Shown: positions 44,520-54,165 of the stretch, in pieces
Layout of the letters: every line of letters starts with the position of its first letter
How positions within the stretch are numbered: the first letter of the stretch is position 1
Origin: Candidatus Thioglobus perditus
GTDB taxonomy: Bacteria > Pseudomonadota > Gammaproteobacteria > PS1 > Pseudothioglobaceae
NCBI GenBank assembly: GCA_002909145.1
Contig: PNQY01000043.1
Coordinates: 27,734 to 91,733, forward strand
Direction: 5' to 3'
DNA: 64,000 nucleotides
Notes under the pieces: generated by a model
Told to the model about the DNA's origin: nothing
Database searches by the model: none
What the model saw: only the letters and a program-made list of their open reading frames with translations
Program-made: the position numbers and the translations under genes

Positions 44520-47057
44520 ATGGCTATTACAAGAAGAGAGTTCATTAGAAATAGTGCGATAACTGCAACTGCGACAACAGCCGGAGTAACACTTCCGGGC
44601 ATTGCATTAGCTAATGAAGATGAAGATGAAGTAAGGTGGGATAAAATCCCTTGTCGTTTTTGTGGCACAGGTTGTTCGGTTTTAGTAGGTACTAAAGGTG
44701 GCAAAATTGTGGCATCACAAGGTGATCCAGATGCTCCGGTAAACAAAGGTCTTAACTGTGTTAAGGGTTATTTCTTATCTAAGATTATGTATGGTAAGGA
44801 CCGCTTAACTCAACCATTACTACGCAAAACTAATGGCAAGTATGACAAAAATGGTAATTTTGAGCCGGTGTCATGGGATGAAGCTTTCGACATTATGGAA
44901 GATAAGTTTAAAGCTGCTATTGAAGTATCAAAAGAAGAAAATAAAGGCAAGCCTGCAGATAAAATAACTTCTCGTGTGGGCATGTTTGGCTCTGGTCAGT
45001 GGACAGTATGGGAAGGCTATGCAGCAAGTAAATTATTTAAAGCTGGTTTTAGATCTAACAATATTGATCCGAATGCTCGTCACTGTATGGCTTCAGCTGT
45101 GGGTGCGTTTATTCGTGCATTTGGCTCAGATGAACCAATGGGTTGTTATGATGACTTCGAGCACGGTGAAGCGTTTGTGTTATGGGGTTCCAATATGGCA
45201 GAGGCGCATCCGATCTTATGGTCGCGTATCTCAGATACTCGTTTAACTAAGCCAGGTTCAGAGGTGCACGTACTTTCAACTTTTGAGCATCGCTCATTTG
45301 AGTTGGCTGATAATGGCATGATTTTTGAGCCACAAACCGATATGGTTATTCTTAACTATATTGCTAATTATATTATTGAGAATAGAGCTTACGATGAAAA
45401 GTTTGTTAACTCTCACGTTAACTTTAAGAAGACTCCAACAGATATTGGTTATGGTCTTAGAGACTCTCATCCACTACAGAAAAAAGCTAAAAATGCTAAT
45501 AAAGGTAAGCTTAGTTCAATTAGTTGGAAAGAATATGCTGAGTCAGTTAAGTCTTATACGTTAGAGTATACATCTGAGATATCAGGTGTGCCAAAGGCTA
45601 ATTTAGAGCGTTTAGCTAAACTATACGCAGATCCAAAGAAAAAAGTTATATCACTATGGACTATGGGTGTAAACCAACATAGTCGTGGCGTATGGACTAA
45701 CGGCCTAATTTATAATATTCACTTATTAACTGGTAAGATTTCTAAGCCTGGTAGTGGCCCGTTCTCACTTACTGGTCAGCCTTCAGCTTGCGGCACAGCG
45801 CGTGAAGTTGGTACATTTGTTCATCGCCTGCCTGCAGACTACGTGATTATGAAAAAACCACATCGTCAGTTCGCAGAAAAAATCTGGAAGCTTCCAGCAG
45901 AAACCATTCCTGGTAAGAAAGGTTATCATGCAGTTTTACAAAACAGAATGCTTAAAGATGGCAAGCTAAATGCCTACTGGGTAATGTGTAATAACAATAT
46001 GCAAGCTGGCCCAAACATTAATGATGAGATGCTACCTGGCTGGAGGAATCCAGACAACTTTGTAGTAGTATCAGACCCATACCCAACAGTATCAGCACAA
46101 GCGGCCGATCTTATTCTACCAACAGCAATGTGGGCGGAAAAAGAGGGCGCCTATGGTAATGCTGAAAGACGTACACAATTTTGGCGTCAACAAGTAGATG
46201 CGCCGGGAGAAGCCAAGTCAGACTTATGGCAATTAGTTGAATTCTCTAAGAGATTCACAACTGATGACACTTGGTCTAAAGAGCTACTTGATGCTAACCC
46301 ACAGTATAAAGGTAAGAGCTTGTATGAAGTTTTATATGCCAATGATCAAGTTAATAAATTTGCCAAAACTCAAGTTGCTGACTCTGAAGGCAATAAATAC
46401 AAAAACTCAGAAATGGACGACTTTGGTTTCTATATTCAAAAAGGCTTGTTTGAAGAGTACCGTCGTTTTGGTTTAGAAGGTTCAAAGAAAGGTCATGAGC
46501 TTGCAGAATTTGATGCTTATCATAAAGCGCGAGGTCTTCGCTGGCCAGTTATTGATGGTAAGGAAACCCTATGGCGCTACCGTGAAGGTTACGACCCATA
46601 CGTTAAGAAAGGTGAGGAAGTTAAATTCTATGGTCAGAAAGATGGTAGGGCTAATATTATTACTGCTCCATATGAGCCACCTGCAGAGAGTCCAGATGAA
46701 GAGTTTGATTTATGGATGTCAACTGGTCGTATATTAGAGCACTGGCATACAGGCACTATGACCAGACGTGTACCAGAGTTATATCGTGCAGCACCAGATG
46801 CGGTTATCTATATGCATAAAGAAGACGCTAAAGAGCGCGGTTTAAGACGAGGCAATAAAGCTAAAATATCTTCATCTCGCGGTGAGATGGTTGCTATGAT
46901 AGAAACTAAAGGTCGTTACAAAACCCCTAAAGGGCTAGTGTTTGTACCTTTCTTTGATGCTTCACGCTTGGTTAATAAGTTGATACTAGATGCTACCGAT
47001 CCGCTTTCTAAGGAAACGGATTATAAAAAGACACCAGTTAAAATTGTTAAAGCATAA
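44520..47057 (+). CDS. napA: Periplasmic nitrate reductase catalytic subunit
   Basis: An 845-residue bis-MGD molybdoenzyme exported by Tat (TRREFIRNS, residues 4-12). [4Fe-4S] site in [13 protein letters not shown]...GLNCVKGYF and Mo-cysteine in [18 protein letters not shown] and MGD contacts such as [15 protein letters not shown] are present. It reduces nitrate to nitrite in the periplasm. AAGGAG precedes the ATG. Full length; followed by napB after 12 bases. Confidence 0.97.
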   Translation: MAITRREFIRNSAITATATTAGVTLPGIALANEDEDEVRWDKIPCRFCGTGCSVLVGTKGGKIVASQGDPDAPVNKGLNCVKGYFLSKIMYGKDRLTQPLLRKTNGKYDKNGNFEPVSWDEAFDIMEDKFKAAIEVSKEENKGKPADKITSRVGMFGSGQWTVWEGYAASKLFKAGFRSNNIDPNARHCMASAVGAFIRAFGSDEPMGCYDDFEHGEAFVLWGSNMAEAHPILWSRISDTRLTKPGSEVHVLSTFEHRSFELADNGMIFEPQTDMVILNYIANYIIENRAYDEKFVNSHVNFKKTPTDIGYGLRDSHPLQKKAKNANKGKLSSISWKEYAESVKSYTLEYTSEISGVPKANLERLAKLYADPKKKVISLWTMGVNQHSRGVWTNGLIYNIHLLTGKISKPGSGPFSLTGQPSACGTAREVGTFVHRLPADYVIMKKPHRQFAEKIWKLPAETIPGKKGYHAVLQNRMLKDGKLNAYWVMCNNNMQAGPNINDEMLPGWRNPDNFVVVSDPYPTVSAQAADLILPTAMWAEKEGAYGNAERRTQFWRQQVDAPGEAKSDLWQLVEFSKRFTTDDTWSKELLDANPQYKGKSLYEVLYANDQVNKFAKTQVADSEGNKYKNSEMDDFGFYIQKGLFEEYRRFGLEGSKKGHELAEFDAYHKARGLRWPVIDGKETLWRYREGYDPYVKKGEEVKFYGQKDGRANIITAPYEPPAESPDEEFDLWMSTGRILEHWHTGTMTRRVPELYRAAPDAVIYMHKEDAKERGLRRGNKAKISSSRGEMVAMIETKGRYKTPKGLVFVPFFDASRLVNKLILDATDPLSKETDYKKTPVKIVKA

Positions 47058-47069
47058 GAGGAGAATATC

Positions 47070-47546
47070 ATGAAAACTAAAATATTAGCCATAACAATCG
47101 CTTCAGTTTTTGTTCTAGGATCGCAGGCGCAATTCTTTGGTGCAGATCATAACTGGAATAATGGGCCTTCAGTTTCAGCCGCAGTAGAAGTTTCATCACT
47201 TCGTGGCTTGCACGGGCTTGACTCTTTGTCCATTGCTCCAAGTAGAAATAAGTTTATTAAGGATGGTGACTGGGACCGTAGTTTCGATGATCAGCCGCCA
47301 CTAATTCCGCATAAATCTGAAGGTATGCCGGTAAATCTTAGTGAAAATAAATGTTTAAGTTGCCACTCTCAAGAAAACTATAAAGAAGAAGATGCTAGTA
47401 AAATGTCTGGCACACACTTTATGACGCGTGATGATGAAAGACTTAAAAATCTATCACCAAGACGCTACTTTTGTATACAGTGTCATGTTCCTCAGGTTGA
47501 TAGAGAGGCGTTAATTGGTAATACTTACGTAAATCTAGATGAGTAA
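47070..47546 (+). CDS. napB: NapB, dihaem cytochrome c of periplasmic nitrate reductase
   Basis: A 158-residue periplasmic protein with a short signal peptide (about residues 1-20). Two haem sites CLSCHSQ and CIQCHVPQ, with family context SRNKFIKDGDW, PPLIPH, GTHFMTRDDERLKNLSPRRYFC. It passes electrons from NapGH to NapA. Confidence 0.94.
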   Translation: MKTKILAITIASVFVLGSQAQFFGADHNWNNGPSVSAAVEVSSLRGLHGLDSLSIAPSRNKFIKDGDWDRSFDDQPPLIPHKSEGMPVNLSENKCLSCHSQENYKEEDASKMSGTHFMTRDDERLKNLSPRRYFCIQCHVPQVDREALIGNTYVNLDE

Positions 47547-47563
47547 TTCTGATTATTAGTGAA

Positions 47564-48043
47564 ATGAGTAATATGACTAGGGCTCAGCTGCTTAGAGGTG
47601 GCTGGGGTGCAGATGAAAAAACAGTAGTTCGACCACCATGGTCAAAAACTGAAGATTTGTTTGTAGAGTTGTGTGCTCGTTGCGGTGCTTGTGTAGATGC
47701 GTGCCCAGAAAAAATCATTACTACTGGACCTGGAAAATTCCCAGTTGTTGATTTTGTTAAAGGAGAGTGTAGTTTTTGTCAAAAATGCATACAATCTTGT
47801 GGATATAATGCGTTTAATTCTGTAGATGATAAGCCTTGGGATTTAAAAGCTGAAATTAGAAATAACTGTTTATCAAAAATTGGTGTAGTGTGTCAATCAT
47901 GTTCAGAGGTTTGTGAACATGGGGCGATAGATTTTTCTATAGCAATGGGTGGAATCCCTAGTATAGGTTTAGATACAACTAACTGTACAGCTTGTGGCGC
48001 CTGTGTTGGTGTTTGCCCTAAGGGCGCTATACAAATAATATAA
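47564..48043 (+). CDS. napF: NapF, iron-sulfur accessory protein
   Basis: A 159-residue cytoplasmic protein with three [4Fe-4S] groups: CARCGACVDACPEK, CSFCQKCIQSCG (then CLSK...CQSCSEVCEHG) and CTACGACVGVCPKG. NapF takes part in NapA maturation. The start is 47564 or the internal ATG at 47573. It is the last nap gene; soxY starts 31 bases later, with AAGGAG, probably on the same transcript. Confidence 0.9.
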   Translation: MSNMTRAQLLRGGWGADEKTVVRPPWSKTEDLFVELCARCGACVDACPEKIITTGPGKFPVVDFVKGECSFCQKCIQSCGYNAFNSVDDKPWDLKAEIRNNCLSKIGVVCQSCSEVCEHGAIDFSIAMGGIPSIGLDTTNCTACGACVGVCPKGAIQII

Positions 48044-48074
48044 TTAATAAAATATTTAATAAAAAGGAGAAAAA

Positions 48075-48512
48075 ATGAATAGAAGATCCGTTTTAAAAAT
48101 GTTAGCAGGTGGTGCCGGGCTTTTGTCTGGTTTAATGCCTTTGACAGCTTTAGCTAATAAACTTATGGGCAAGAGAGATCCAATTGATGCCATTAAAGCT
48201 ATTACTGGAGGCTCACAATCTGCCTCAGATAAGCTAATACTTAAAACCCCTAAGTTAGCTGAAAATGGCGCTCAAGTTCCAATTACAGTAGATGCTACTG
48301 CTCTTGATGGAGTAAAAAGTATTTCTTTAGTTGTACACGAGAATCCTAAACCAGTAGCACTAAAAATTAACTTTGATTCTAGCGATGTAGTTACATTTGC
48401 AAGCTTTAGAGTAAAAATGGGCAAACCTACAAAGGTTACTGCAATTGCACAAACTGCATCAGGTTTTGTAACTGCTTCGGGCTCAACTAAAGTTACCAAG
48501 GGTGGCTGTTAA
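48075..48512 (+). CDS. soxY: SoxY, sulfur-carrier subunit
   Basis: A 145-residue exported protein with Tat leader (NRRSVLKML, residues 2-10). The chain ends in GGC, the swinging arm whose Cys carries the sulfur substrate; here nothing follows the Cys, whereas many SoxY end GGCGG. Immunoglobulin-like sheet segments (VPITVDATAL, ISLVVHENPKPVALKI) fit. It pairs with soxZ 21 bases downstream. SoxXAB are not in the window. Confidence 0.92.
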   Translation: MNRRSVLKMLAGGAGLLSGLMPLTALANKLMGKRDPIDAIKAITGGSQSASDKLILKTPKLAENGAQVPITVDATALDGVKSISLVVHENPKPVALKINFDSSDVVTFASFRVKMGKPTKVTAIAQTASGFVTASGSTKVTKGGC

Positions 48513-48533
48513 TAAATTTATAAGGAGATAAAC

Positions 48534-48842
48534 ATGGCTAAGAAAATTAAAGCTAGAGCAAAAATGAAAAAAGGCTTAATTGAAGTTAAATATAAAGTTA
48601 AGCACCCAATGGAAACCGGCCTTAGAAAAGCTAAAGATGGTAACCTAGTGCCTGAGGAGTACATTACTAATATTAAAATTAGTAAAAATGGCACACCTAT
48701 GATAAACATTGATACGAACTCCACTGTTTCTTCTGATCCCTACCTATATTTTAGGATGAAGGGCGCTAAAGGTGATGTAATAAATCTTTCGTGGGTTAGT
48801 AATACTGGTGAGAAAAATTCAGCAGATACCAAGGTTAAGTAA
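48534..48842 (+). CDS. soxZ: SoxZ, sulfur-carrier scaffold
   Basis: A 102-residue partner of SoxY. IKARAKMKKGLIEVKYKVKHPMETGLRK at the start and YLYFRMKGAKGDVINLSWVSNTGEK near the end are typical of SoxZ. No signal peptide: it is exported together with SoxY. AAGGAG precedes the ATG. A terminator follows. Confidence 0.95.
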   Translation: MAKKIKARAKMKKGLIEVKYKVKHPMETGLRKAKDGNLVPEEYITNIKISKNGTPMINIDTNSTVSSDPYLYFRMKGAKGDVINLSWVSNTGEKNSADTKVK

Positions 48843-48853
48843 CCACTGTTAAC

Positions 48854-48904
48854 AAACCCCCTGGATGAGTTAGATTTATTTATAACTTGTTTAGGGGGTT
48901 TTTA
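48854..48904 (+). terminator. Terminator after soxZ
   Basis: AAACCCCCT (48854-48862) pairs with AGGGGGTTT (48893-48901) across a 30-base loop, followed by T residues. It ends the nap-sox unit. Confidence 0.75.
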
Positions 48905-49063
48905 GTTTTTACAAGCCTTTGCTATTAACTTAAAGACTTATAAGTTAATAGTGTATCAATTTAATTGCAACATTAATTTACACAATATACGTGCTTAATG
49001 GCGGTGTTACTCTGAGTTAGGTGGTAGGACGGCTGAGGAGTGTGATTAATTTCTAAATTAATA

Positions 49064-49549
49064 CTACCAAGCTGCATCTGCAACAATAGCACTAATTAAA
49101 TTAGATAGTTTTGCTATTGTTTTTTTGGACTTCTTATCAATCGCCTTAGGTATGTTGTATACAACATGTACATTAGAAGGGTCTTTTTCTAGGTTGTAAA
49201 TAGCTATTCTAAAAGGGCATAACAATATATTTAAGTGATTATCTCTAATCAGCTCTTGTGAAATTGACGCTGAACAAAATTCAATTATTTCTGCATTTCT
49301 AAAAACATCTCTTCTGATGAAGCTAAATGAGCCTTTAGTGTTTTTAAGCATATCACTAGCATGAAATATTTTGGCAATATTTAGCGCGCGCTCTTCAATC
49401 GAATCAATAATATTATTGCGAACATCTTTATAGTCCGCGTTGATTATTGTGGAACTAATACTGCCAGCCATAGACACTTGAACTTGTGCAAATCCTAGGT
49501 ATATAAAAACCGATAAAAGAATTTTATTAATATTTTTATTATTAAACAT
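49064..49549 (-). CDS. Secreted DUF302-family protein
   Basis: A 161-residue protein with a signal peptide (hydrophobic about 9-25, SMA-G). FIRRDVFRNAEIIEFCSASIS and LLCPFRIAIYNLEKDPSNVHVVY match the DUF302 core, with two cysteines. DUF302 proteins occur in sulfur-oxidiser genomes near sulfur-oxidation genes, but their role is unknown. It is on the minus strand, alone, between soxZ and the HAO-like gene. Confidence 0.75.
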   Translation of the reverse strand: MFNNKNINKILLSVFIYLGFAQVQVSMAGSISSTIINADYKDVRNNIIDSIEERALNIAKIFHASDMLKNTKGSFSFIRRDVFRNAEIIEFCSASISQELIRDNHLNILLCPFRIAIYNLEKDPSNVHVVYNIPKAIDKKSKKTIAKLSNLISAIVADAAW

Positions 49550-49665
49550 AATGCCTGTATTGAATTTAGGAGCCTCATCTATTTAGCAAACTGTATTTAG
49601 CTAGAGAAAGCGGTAAAGAGGTAGAGGAGGTGTTTTGAATTATATTATATATATATTTTCAAATA

Positions 49666-49681
49666 AATAACATATGTTATT
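49666..49681. promoter_or_regulatory. Palindrome upstream of the HAO-like gene
   Basis: AATAACATATGTTATT is a perfect 16-base palindrome within the 299-base gap before the HAO-like gene. The same core lies in a larger palindrome before fccA at 51896-51923. It is a candidate operator. The rest of the gap is A/T-rich with no gene seen. Confidence 0.5.
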
Positions 49682-49848
49682 GATGTGGTGCAATATAGTC
49701 CTTAACATTGCAGGTGCGAAGATAGGTAAATATATCTTAATTTGGATAAATATAGGAATTGGTTAAATTTCTGCTAGTTCCTATACTTGTCCAAGTTTGC
49801 CGATATGAATTCGTAAAGGTAAGTTTAATAATAACAAGAGGAGTAGTT

Positions 49849-51306
49849 ATGAAAAAGATAATACAAAGTATTGTTCTTTTATCTGCTTTGGCATTATTTG
49901 GTTCTCCGGCACTAGCATCGGTTGCTGAGCCACCAGAAAGAATGTCTGAGATTTCAAAAGAATGTACGAACTGTCATAAAAAGAATGACATGGGCCTTGT
50001 ACAAATGTGGGGCGATTCAAAGCATTATCGTGCCAAAGTAGGCTGTTATGAGTGTCACGCAGCTGATCCTGGCGATAGTGATGCATTTTTACATGGTGAA
50101 AAAGGTAATGAGAAGTTAATCTCTATTATTGTATCGCCACGTGATTGTGAGAGTTGTCATGCAGTTGAAGTTAAACAAACAGAAGAGTCGCATCACGCTA
50201 AGGCTGGTCGAATCTTGGGTTCATTAGATAACCTACTAGCTGAGGTGGTTGAAGGCAATAGTGCTTTTATTACTGAAGGTTTCCCTGGTGGTAATTCTGC
50301 AGCTGCAGTAAACGGTTGCTGGCAGTGTCACGGTTCACAGGTTAAAGCTCTAGAAGACGGTCAACTAGATCCTGCAACATGGCCAAACACAGGTATTGGT
50401 AGAATTAATCCTGATGGTTCAGAAGGTGCTTGTACAGCATGTCATGCTCGTCATAGTTTCTCTGTAGAGCAAGCTCGTGCTCCTGAAACATGTGGTAAGT
50501 GTCACATGGGTCCTGATCATCCACATATCGAAGTTTACAATGAGTCTAAGCATGGTATCCAATATGCTTCTCAGAAAGGTCAGCTAGGTATGGATAGAGC
50601 TAAGTGGATTCCTGGTGAGGATTACTCAACAGCTCCTACTTGTTCAACTTGTCATATGGGTGCAACTAAAGATCAAGACGTAACACACGATGTTGGTATG
50701 CGTATTTCTTGGAATAACCGTCCGCCAATCTCAATTCGTCCTGAAGTGTCTGATAAGAAGATGGGACTACCTGGTCAACATATTGACTGGCAGACTCGTA
50801 GAGACAATATGCAAGATGTTTGTGCAGCTTGTCACTCAGATGAATATATAGATTCTTTCTATCTTCAGTATGATGGTCTTATTGAATTGTATACAGAGAA
50901 GTTTGCGAAGCCTGGATTGAAATTAATGAAAGCTGCGAAGCCATTAATGAAGCCAGTTAAGTTTAGTAACAAGCTTGATTTCGTATGGTTCGAACTATGG
51001 CATCACGAAGGTCGTCGTGCTCGTCACGGTGCTTCAATGATGGGTCCTGATATTACTCATTGGGAAGGTACTTATGACCTTGCGAAGAACTTCTACACTG
51101 AGATGGTTCCTGAATTAGAAGAGCTAATCGAGAAAGGTGAGCATGGTAGTGCAGCAGACAAGAAGGCTGCTCATCACTTACGCGCAACTCTTGATGAGGT
51201 TCTTAACTCAGAAAACCATAAGTGGTACTTAGGCAAGATGTCTGATAAGCAACGTAAGATTCGCGAGCAGGCAACAAAAGACTTTAAAGCTCAATTTGAA
51301 AAATAA
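49849..51306 (+). CDS. hao: Octahaem cytochrome c of the hydroxylamine oxidoreductase family
   Basis: A 485-residue secreted multihaem protein. The ATG at 49849 follows AAGAGGAG (49837-49843) and opens a Sec signal peptide. Eight CxxCH sites: CTNCH (C39), CYECH, CESCH, CWQCH, CTACH, CGKCH, CSTCH and CAACH (C325). A haem-free helical C-terminus fills residues 330-485. The arrangement fits HAO. In bacteria without ammonia oxidation, such proteins reduce nitrite or act on NO or hydroxylamine. Whether the cross-linking tyrosine of nitrifier HAO is present cannot be settled by eye. Nearby nap supplies nitrite, favouring nitrite reduction. Confidence 0.9.
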   Translation: MKKIIQSIVLLSALALFGSPALASVAEPPERMSEISKECTNCHKKNDMGLVQMWGDSKHYRAKVGCYECHAADPGDSDAFLHGEKGNEKLISIIVSPRDCESCHAVEVKQTEESHHAKAGRILGSLDNLLAEVVEGNSAFITEGFPGGNSAAAVNGCWQCHGSQVKALEDGQLDPATWPNTGIGRINPDGSEGACTACHARHSFSVEQARAPETCGKCHMGPDHPHIEVYNESKHGIQYASQKGQLGMDRAKWIPGEDYSTAPTCSTCHMGATKDQDVTHDVGMRISWNNRPPISIRPEVSDKKMGLPGQHIDWQTRRDNMQDVCAACHSDEYIDSFYLQYDGLIELYTEKFAKPGLKLMKAAKPLMKPVKFSNKLDFVWFELWHHEGRRARHGASMMGPDITHWEGTYDLAKNFYTEMVPELEELIEKGEHGSAADKKAAHHLRATLDEVLNSENHKWYLGKMSDKQRKIREQATKDFKAQFEK

Positions 51307-51395
51307 TTTAGTTTTATAAGTTAAACCTAAATACCCTTGTCGAGGCAACTCGGCAGGGGTATTTTTTTTTACATTTTTTTATAAAAGGAAATATT

Positions 51396-51884
51396 ATGCG
51401 AATAAACATAAAATTAAAATTGACTTTTTTATTAGCATTATTTTTATCTATGGGTTTTAATTCTGCCCTAGCTAATCCATCAGCCACAAGTAGAGTTTTG
51501 CAACAAGTTGACCAAGCAATGGGTGAACAAAAGTTTAAAAAACTAGAGGATAAACTTAAACAAGCAATTATTAATAATCCAACCAAAGGTAATTATGTAG
51601 CTTTGGCAAGTTTATATATGTCAGAGAATAAAAATAAGCAAGCTATTGCTAATTATCAAGAGGCAACTTTGTTAGATCCTACGGACTCTAGGTTGTTTAC
51701 TTCAATGTCAGTAGCGTACTTGCATCTTAGTATGTACAAAATGTCTAAGGCTATGGCTGAGCAGGCATTGAGTATAGATTCCGAGTTAAAACACGCCGGA
51801 AAAATCATTGAATACATCGATAAAAAAGAAGAAGTGCTAGAAAAGGCAGCGGCAGCAGGCAAAGTAAAAGGCTTTGATAAGTAA
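51396..51884 (+). CDS. Secreted TPR-repeat protein
   Basis: A 162-residue exported protein with a signal peptide (about 1-27, ALA-N). Tetratricopeptide units are visible (GNYVALASLYMSENKNKQAI, SMSVAYLHLSMYKMSKAMAEQALSI). It probably binds a partner protein in the periplasm. It lies between the HAO-like and fccAB genes, after a small hairpin at 51339-51370, and may help multihaem assembly; that is inference. The start codon has AAAGGA upstream. Confidence 0.8.
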   Translation: MRINIKLKLTFLLALFLSMGFNSALANPSATSRVLQQVDQAMGEQKFKKLEDKLKQAIINNPTKGNYVALASLYMSENKNKQAIANYQEATLLDPTDSRLFTSMSVAYLHLSMYKMSKAMAEQALSIDSELKHAGKIIEYIDKKEEVLEKAAAAGKVKGFDK

Positions 51885-51895
51885 TATTTTTTTTT

Positions 51896-51923
51896 AAACA
51901 AAATAACATATGTTATTTTGTTT
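51896..51923. promoter_or_regulatory. 28-base perfect palindrome upstream of fccA
   Basis: A perfect inverted repeat centred between 51909 and 51910, core AATAACATATGTTATT identical to 49666-49681, flanked symmetrically by AAACAA/TTGTTT. It could be an operator and could also fold as a hairpin after the TPR gene, though no T-run follows. Confidence 0.55.
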
Positions 51924-52061
51924 GAGTTGGTAACACTATAGAATTATTGTATAGATTAATAAATATAAGGCATTCTATTGTTTTTTATTATTGATTTGAG
52001 GAGCTTTACTTTTTAAGTGAAAGTAAGGGTTAATTTTAAAATATACAACATGGAGTTTTAT

Positions 52062-52655
52062 ATGATAAGAAAAACAATCATTAAATCTACGCTATTAGTT
52101 GCCGGATTTGCATTAGGTATGCAAGCTCAAGCCGCCCCAAGCGCAGAAATGTTAAGTTACACTTGTGCAGGTTGCCACGGTACCAACGGCGCTAGTACTG
52201 GTGATGCTATTCCGTCTCTTGCAGGTTTATCATCGACTTATTTAGTTGACGCTATGAAAGCGTACAAAGCTGACGAAAGAGATCCAACAATTATGAACAG
52301 AATTGCCAAAGGTTATTCAGATGAGCAGTTTGAATTAATGGGCGGTTTCTTTGCAGATCAAGAAGTGCATAAAAACAGAGACCAGTCATTTGACGCAGCT
52401 AAAGCTGCTGCAGGCAAGAAATTACACAAGAAATATTGTGACAAGTGTCATACAGAAGCCGGTACGGTTGGTGATGATGATGCAGGTCAATTGTCAGGCA
52501 ATGCTAAGCTGTTCTTACAGTATTCTTTAGCTGATTTTCATGATGGCTCTCGCTCTCAAGAGAAGAAGATGAAGAAAAAGATGAAGAAAATGCTCAAGCG
52601 TGATAAAGACGCATTTGATCTAATTGTTAACTACTACGTTAGTGGTAAAAAATAA
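52062..52655 (+). CDS. fccA: Flavocytochrome c sulfide dehydrogenase, dihaem subunit
   Basis: A 197-residue periplasmic cytochrome. The ATG at 52062 follows GGAG (52052-52055) and begins a signal peptide ending AQA-A. Haem sites CAGCHG (C35) and CDKCHT; repeat halves each end with GGFFADQE / YYVSGKK-like segments. It accepts electrons from FccB, which oxidises sulfide to sulfur. fccB starts 13 bases later. Confidence 0.92.
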   Translation: MIRKTIIKSTLLVAGFALGMQAQAAPSAEMLSYTCAGCHGTNGASTGDAIPSLAGLSSTYLVDAMKAYKADERDPTIMNRIAKGYSDEQFELMGGFFADQEVHKNRDQSFDAAKAAAGKKLHKKYCDKCHTEAGTVGDDDAGQLSGNAKLFLQYSLADFHDGSRSQEKKMKKKMKKMLKRDKDAFDLIVNYYVSGKK

Positions 52656-52668
52656 TAGGGGAATACTA

Positions 52669-53970
52669 ATGAGTAAACAAAATAGAAGAAGTTTTTTAAA
52701 AACAGTAGGACTTGGTACTGCTGCAGCTACAGCTGCTACATATGCCCCGTTCGCAATTGGTGGTTCAGGTAAGAGAGTTGTTGTTGTTGGTGGTGGTATG
52801 GGTGGCGCAGTAGCTGCTAAATACATCAGAATGATGGATAAGTCTATAGATGTTACTTTAATCGAAGCCAATAAGGATTATTTCACTGGATTTACTAGTA
52901 ATTTAGTAATTAGTGGTCAACGTAGTCTTGATTCAATTAAGTTTGGCTATGATGGTCTTAGAGGTCATGGTGTTAATGTAGTAATTGATAAGGTTACAGA
53001 TATTGATGCAAATGCTAAATCAGTTAAAACAGCAAGCGGTCAGAGTTTTGCTTATGATCGTTGTATCGTTGCTCCAGGTATTGATTTTAGATACGACAAA
53101 ATTGATGGCTTTAACGAAGGTGTTGCGAATTCAAAAATCACTCATGCTTGGAAAGCTGGTTCACAAACAACAATGTTGCGTGATCAAGTTCATTCTATGA
53201 AAAAAGGTGGTACAGTAGTTATTTCAGCTCCGCCTAATCCGTTCCGTTGTCCTCCAGGGCCATACGAGCGTACTTCACAGATTGCTAGCTACCTTAAGCA
53301 ACACAATCCTACAGCTAAAATTTTAGTTCTAGACGACAAAGAGAAGTTCTCTAAGTTTGGTCTATTTACTGGTGGTTGGAAAAAGCACTACGGCTATGGC
53401 ACTGATAACTCAATGATCGAATGGGTTAAAGGATCTGCTGGTGGTAAGATTGAGTCACTTGATGTTGGTGGTATGACTGTATCTGGCGATGTTGATGATT
53501 ATAAAGGTGATGTAATCAATATCATTCCAGCACAAAAAGCTGGTCATATTGCTCATGTTGCTGGATTAACTAACGCTTCTGGTTGGTGTCCTATTGAAGG
53601 CAAAACTTTTGAATCAACAATTCATAAGAATATTCACGTAGTTGGTGATGCTGCTATTCAATCTCCATTACCTAAGTCTGGCTATGCGGCTAACTCTGAA
53701 GGTAAGGTTTGTGCAGCTGCAGTTGTTGCTTTACTAAATGGTCAATCAGCTCCGGATCCTTCGTATGTTAATACTTGTTACTCTGTTATTGCACCGGGTG
53801 ATGGTATTTCTGTTGCTATGGTTTATGCATATAAAGATGGCAAGATTGTTAAAATTAAAGGTTCAGGTGGTTTAACTCCAAGCAAGACCTTTAATGTTAA
53901 GCTAAGAGAAAGAGAAGAGCATTACGGTTACTCTTGGTTCGACAACATTACTAACGATACATTCGGCTAG
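52669..53970 (+). CDS. fccB: Flavocytochrome c sulfide dehydrogenase, flavoprotein subunit
   Basis: A 433-residue FAD protein with Tat leader (NRRSFLKTV, residues 5-13). FAD-binding VVVVGGGMGGAVAAKYI (about 31-47), redox-relevant cysteines in FRCPPGPYERT and GWCPIEGKTF, and VHVVGDAAIQSPLPKSGYAAN. It oxidises sulfide in the periplasm. The ATG is set by AGGGGAA upstream. Tandem terminators follow. Confidence 0.95.
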   Translation: MSKQNRRSFLKTVGLGTAAATAATYAPFAIGGSGKRVVVVGGGMGGAVAAKYIRMMDKSIDVTLIEANKDYFTGFTSNLVISGQRSLDSIKFGYDGLRGHGVNVVIDKVTDIDANAKSVKTASGQSFAYDRCIVAPGIDFRYDKIDGFNEGVANSKITHAWKAGSQTTMLRDQVHSMKKGGTVVISAPPNPFRCPPGPYERTSQIASYLKQHNPTAKILVLDDKEKFSKFGLFTGGWKKHYGYGTDNSMIEWVKGSAGGKIESLDVGGMTVSGDVDDYKGDVINIIPAQKAGHIAHVAGLTNASGWCPIEGKTFESTIHKNIHVVGDAAIQSPLPKSGYAANSEGKVCAAAVVALLNGQSAPDPSYVNTCYSVIAPGDGISVAMVYAYKDGKIVKIKGSGGLTPSKTFNVKLREREEHYGYSWFDNITNDTFG

Positions 53971-53981
53971 TAAAGTGTCAT

Positions 53982-54053
53982 AAAAAAGCATTATTGCTTT
54001 TTTATAAAAACCTTATAAAAACCCTGGTTAATTTTATTAATCAGGGTTTTTTT
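53982..54053 (+). terminator. Two tandem terminators after fccB
   Basis: Hairpin 1: 53982-53990 with 53995-54003 (9-bp, loop TTAT, T-run inside the stem). Hairpin 2: 54017-54032 with 54036-54051, a 16-bp stem with one G-U pair (core AACCCTG) and a T-rich 3' end. They firmly end the fcc unit. Confidence 0.8.
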
Positions 54054-54165
54054 ATGGCTTAAAATAAATTCTTATTTCAAGCCATAAATACCTTAAATAT
54101 CTTATGCGAAATATTAATGTGGTTATTGTGTATTTTTGTTTAACCAATAGCTATCATAAGTTTTC

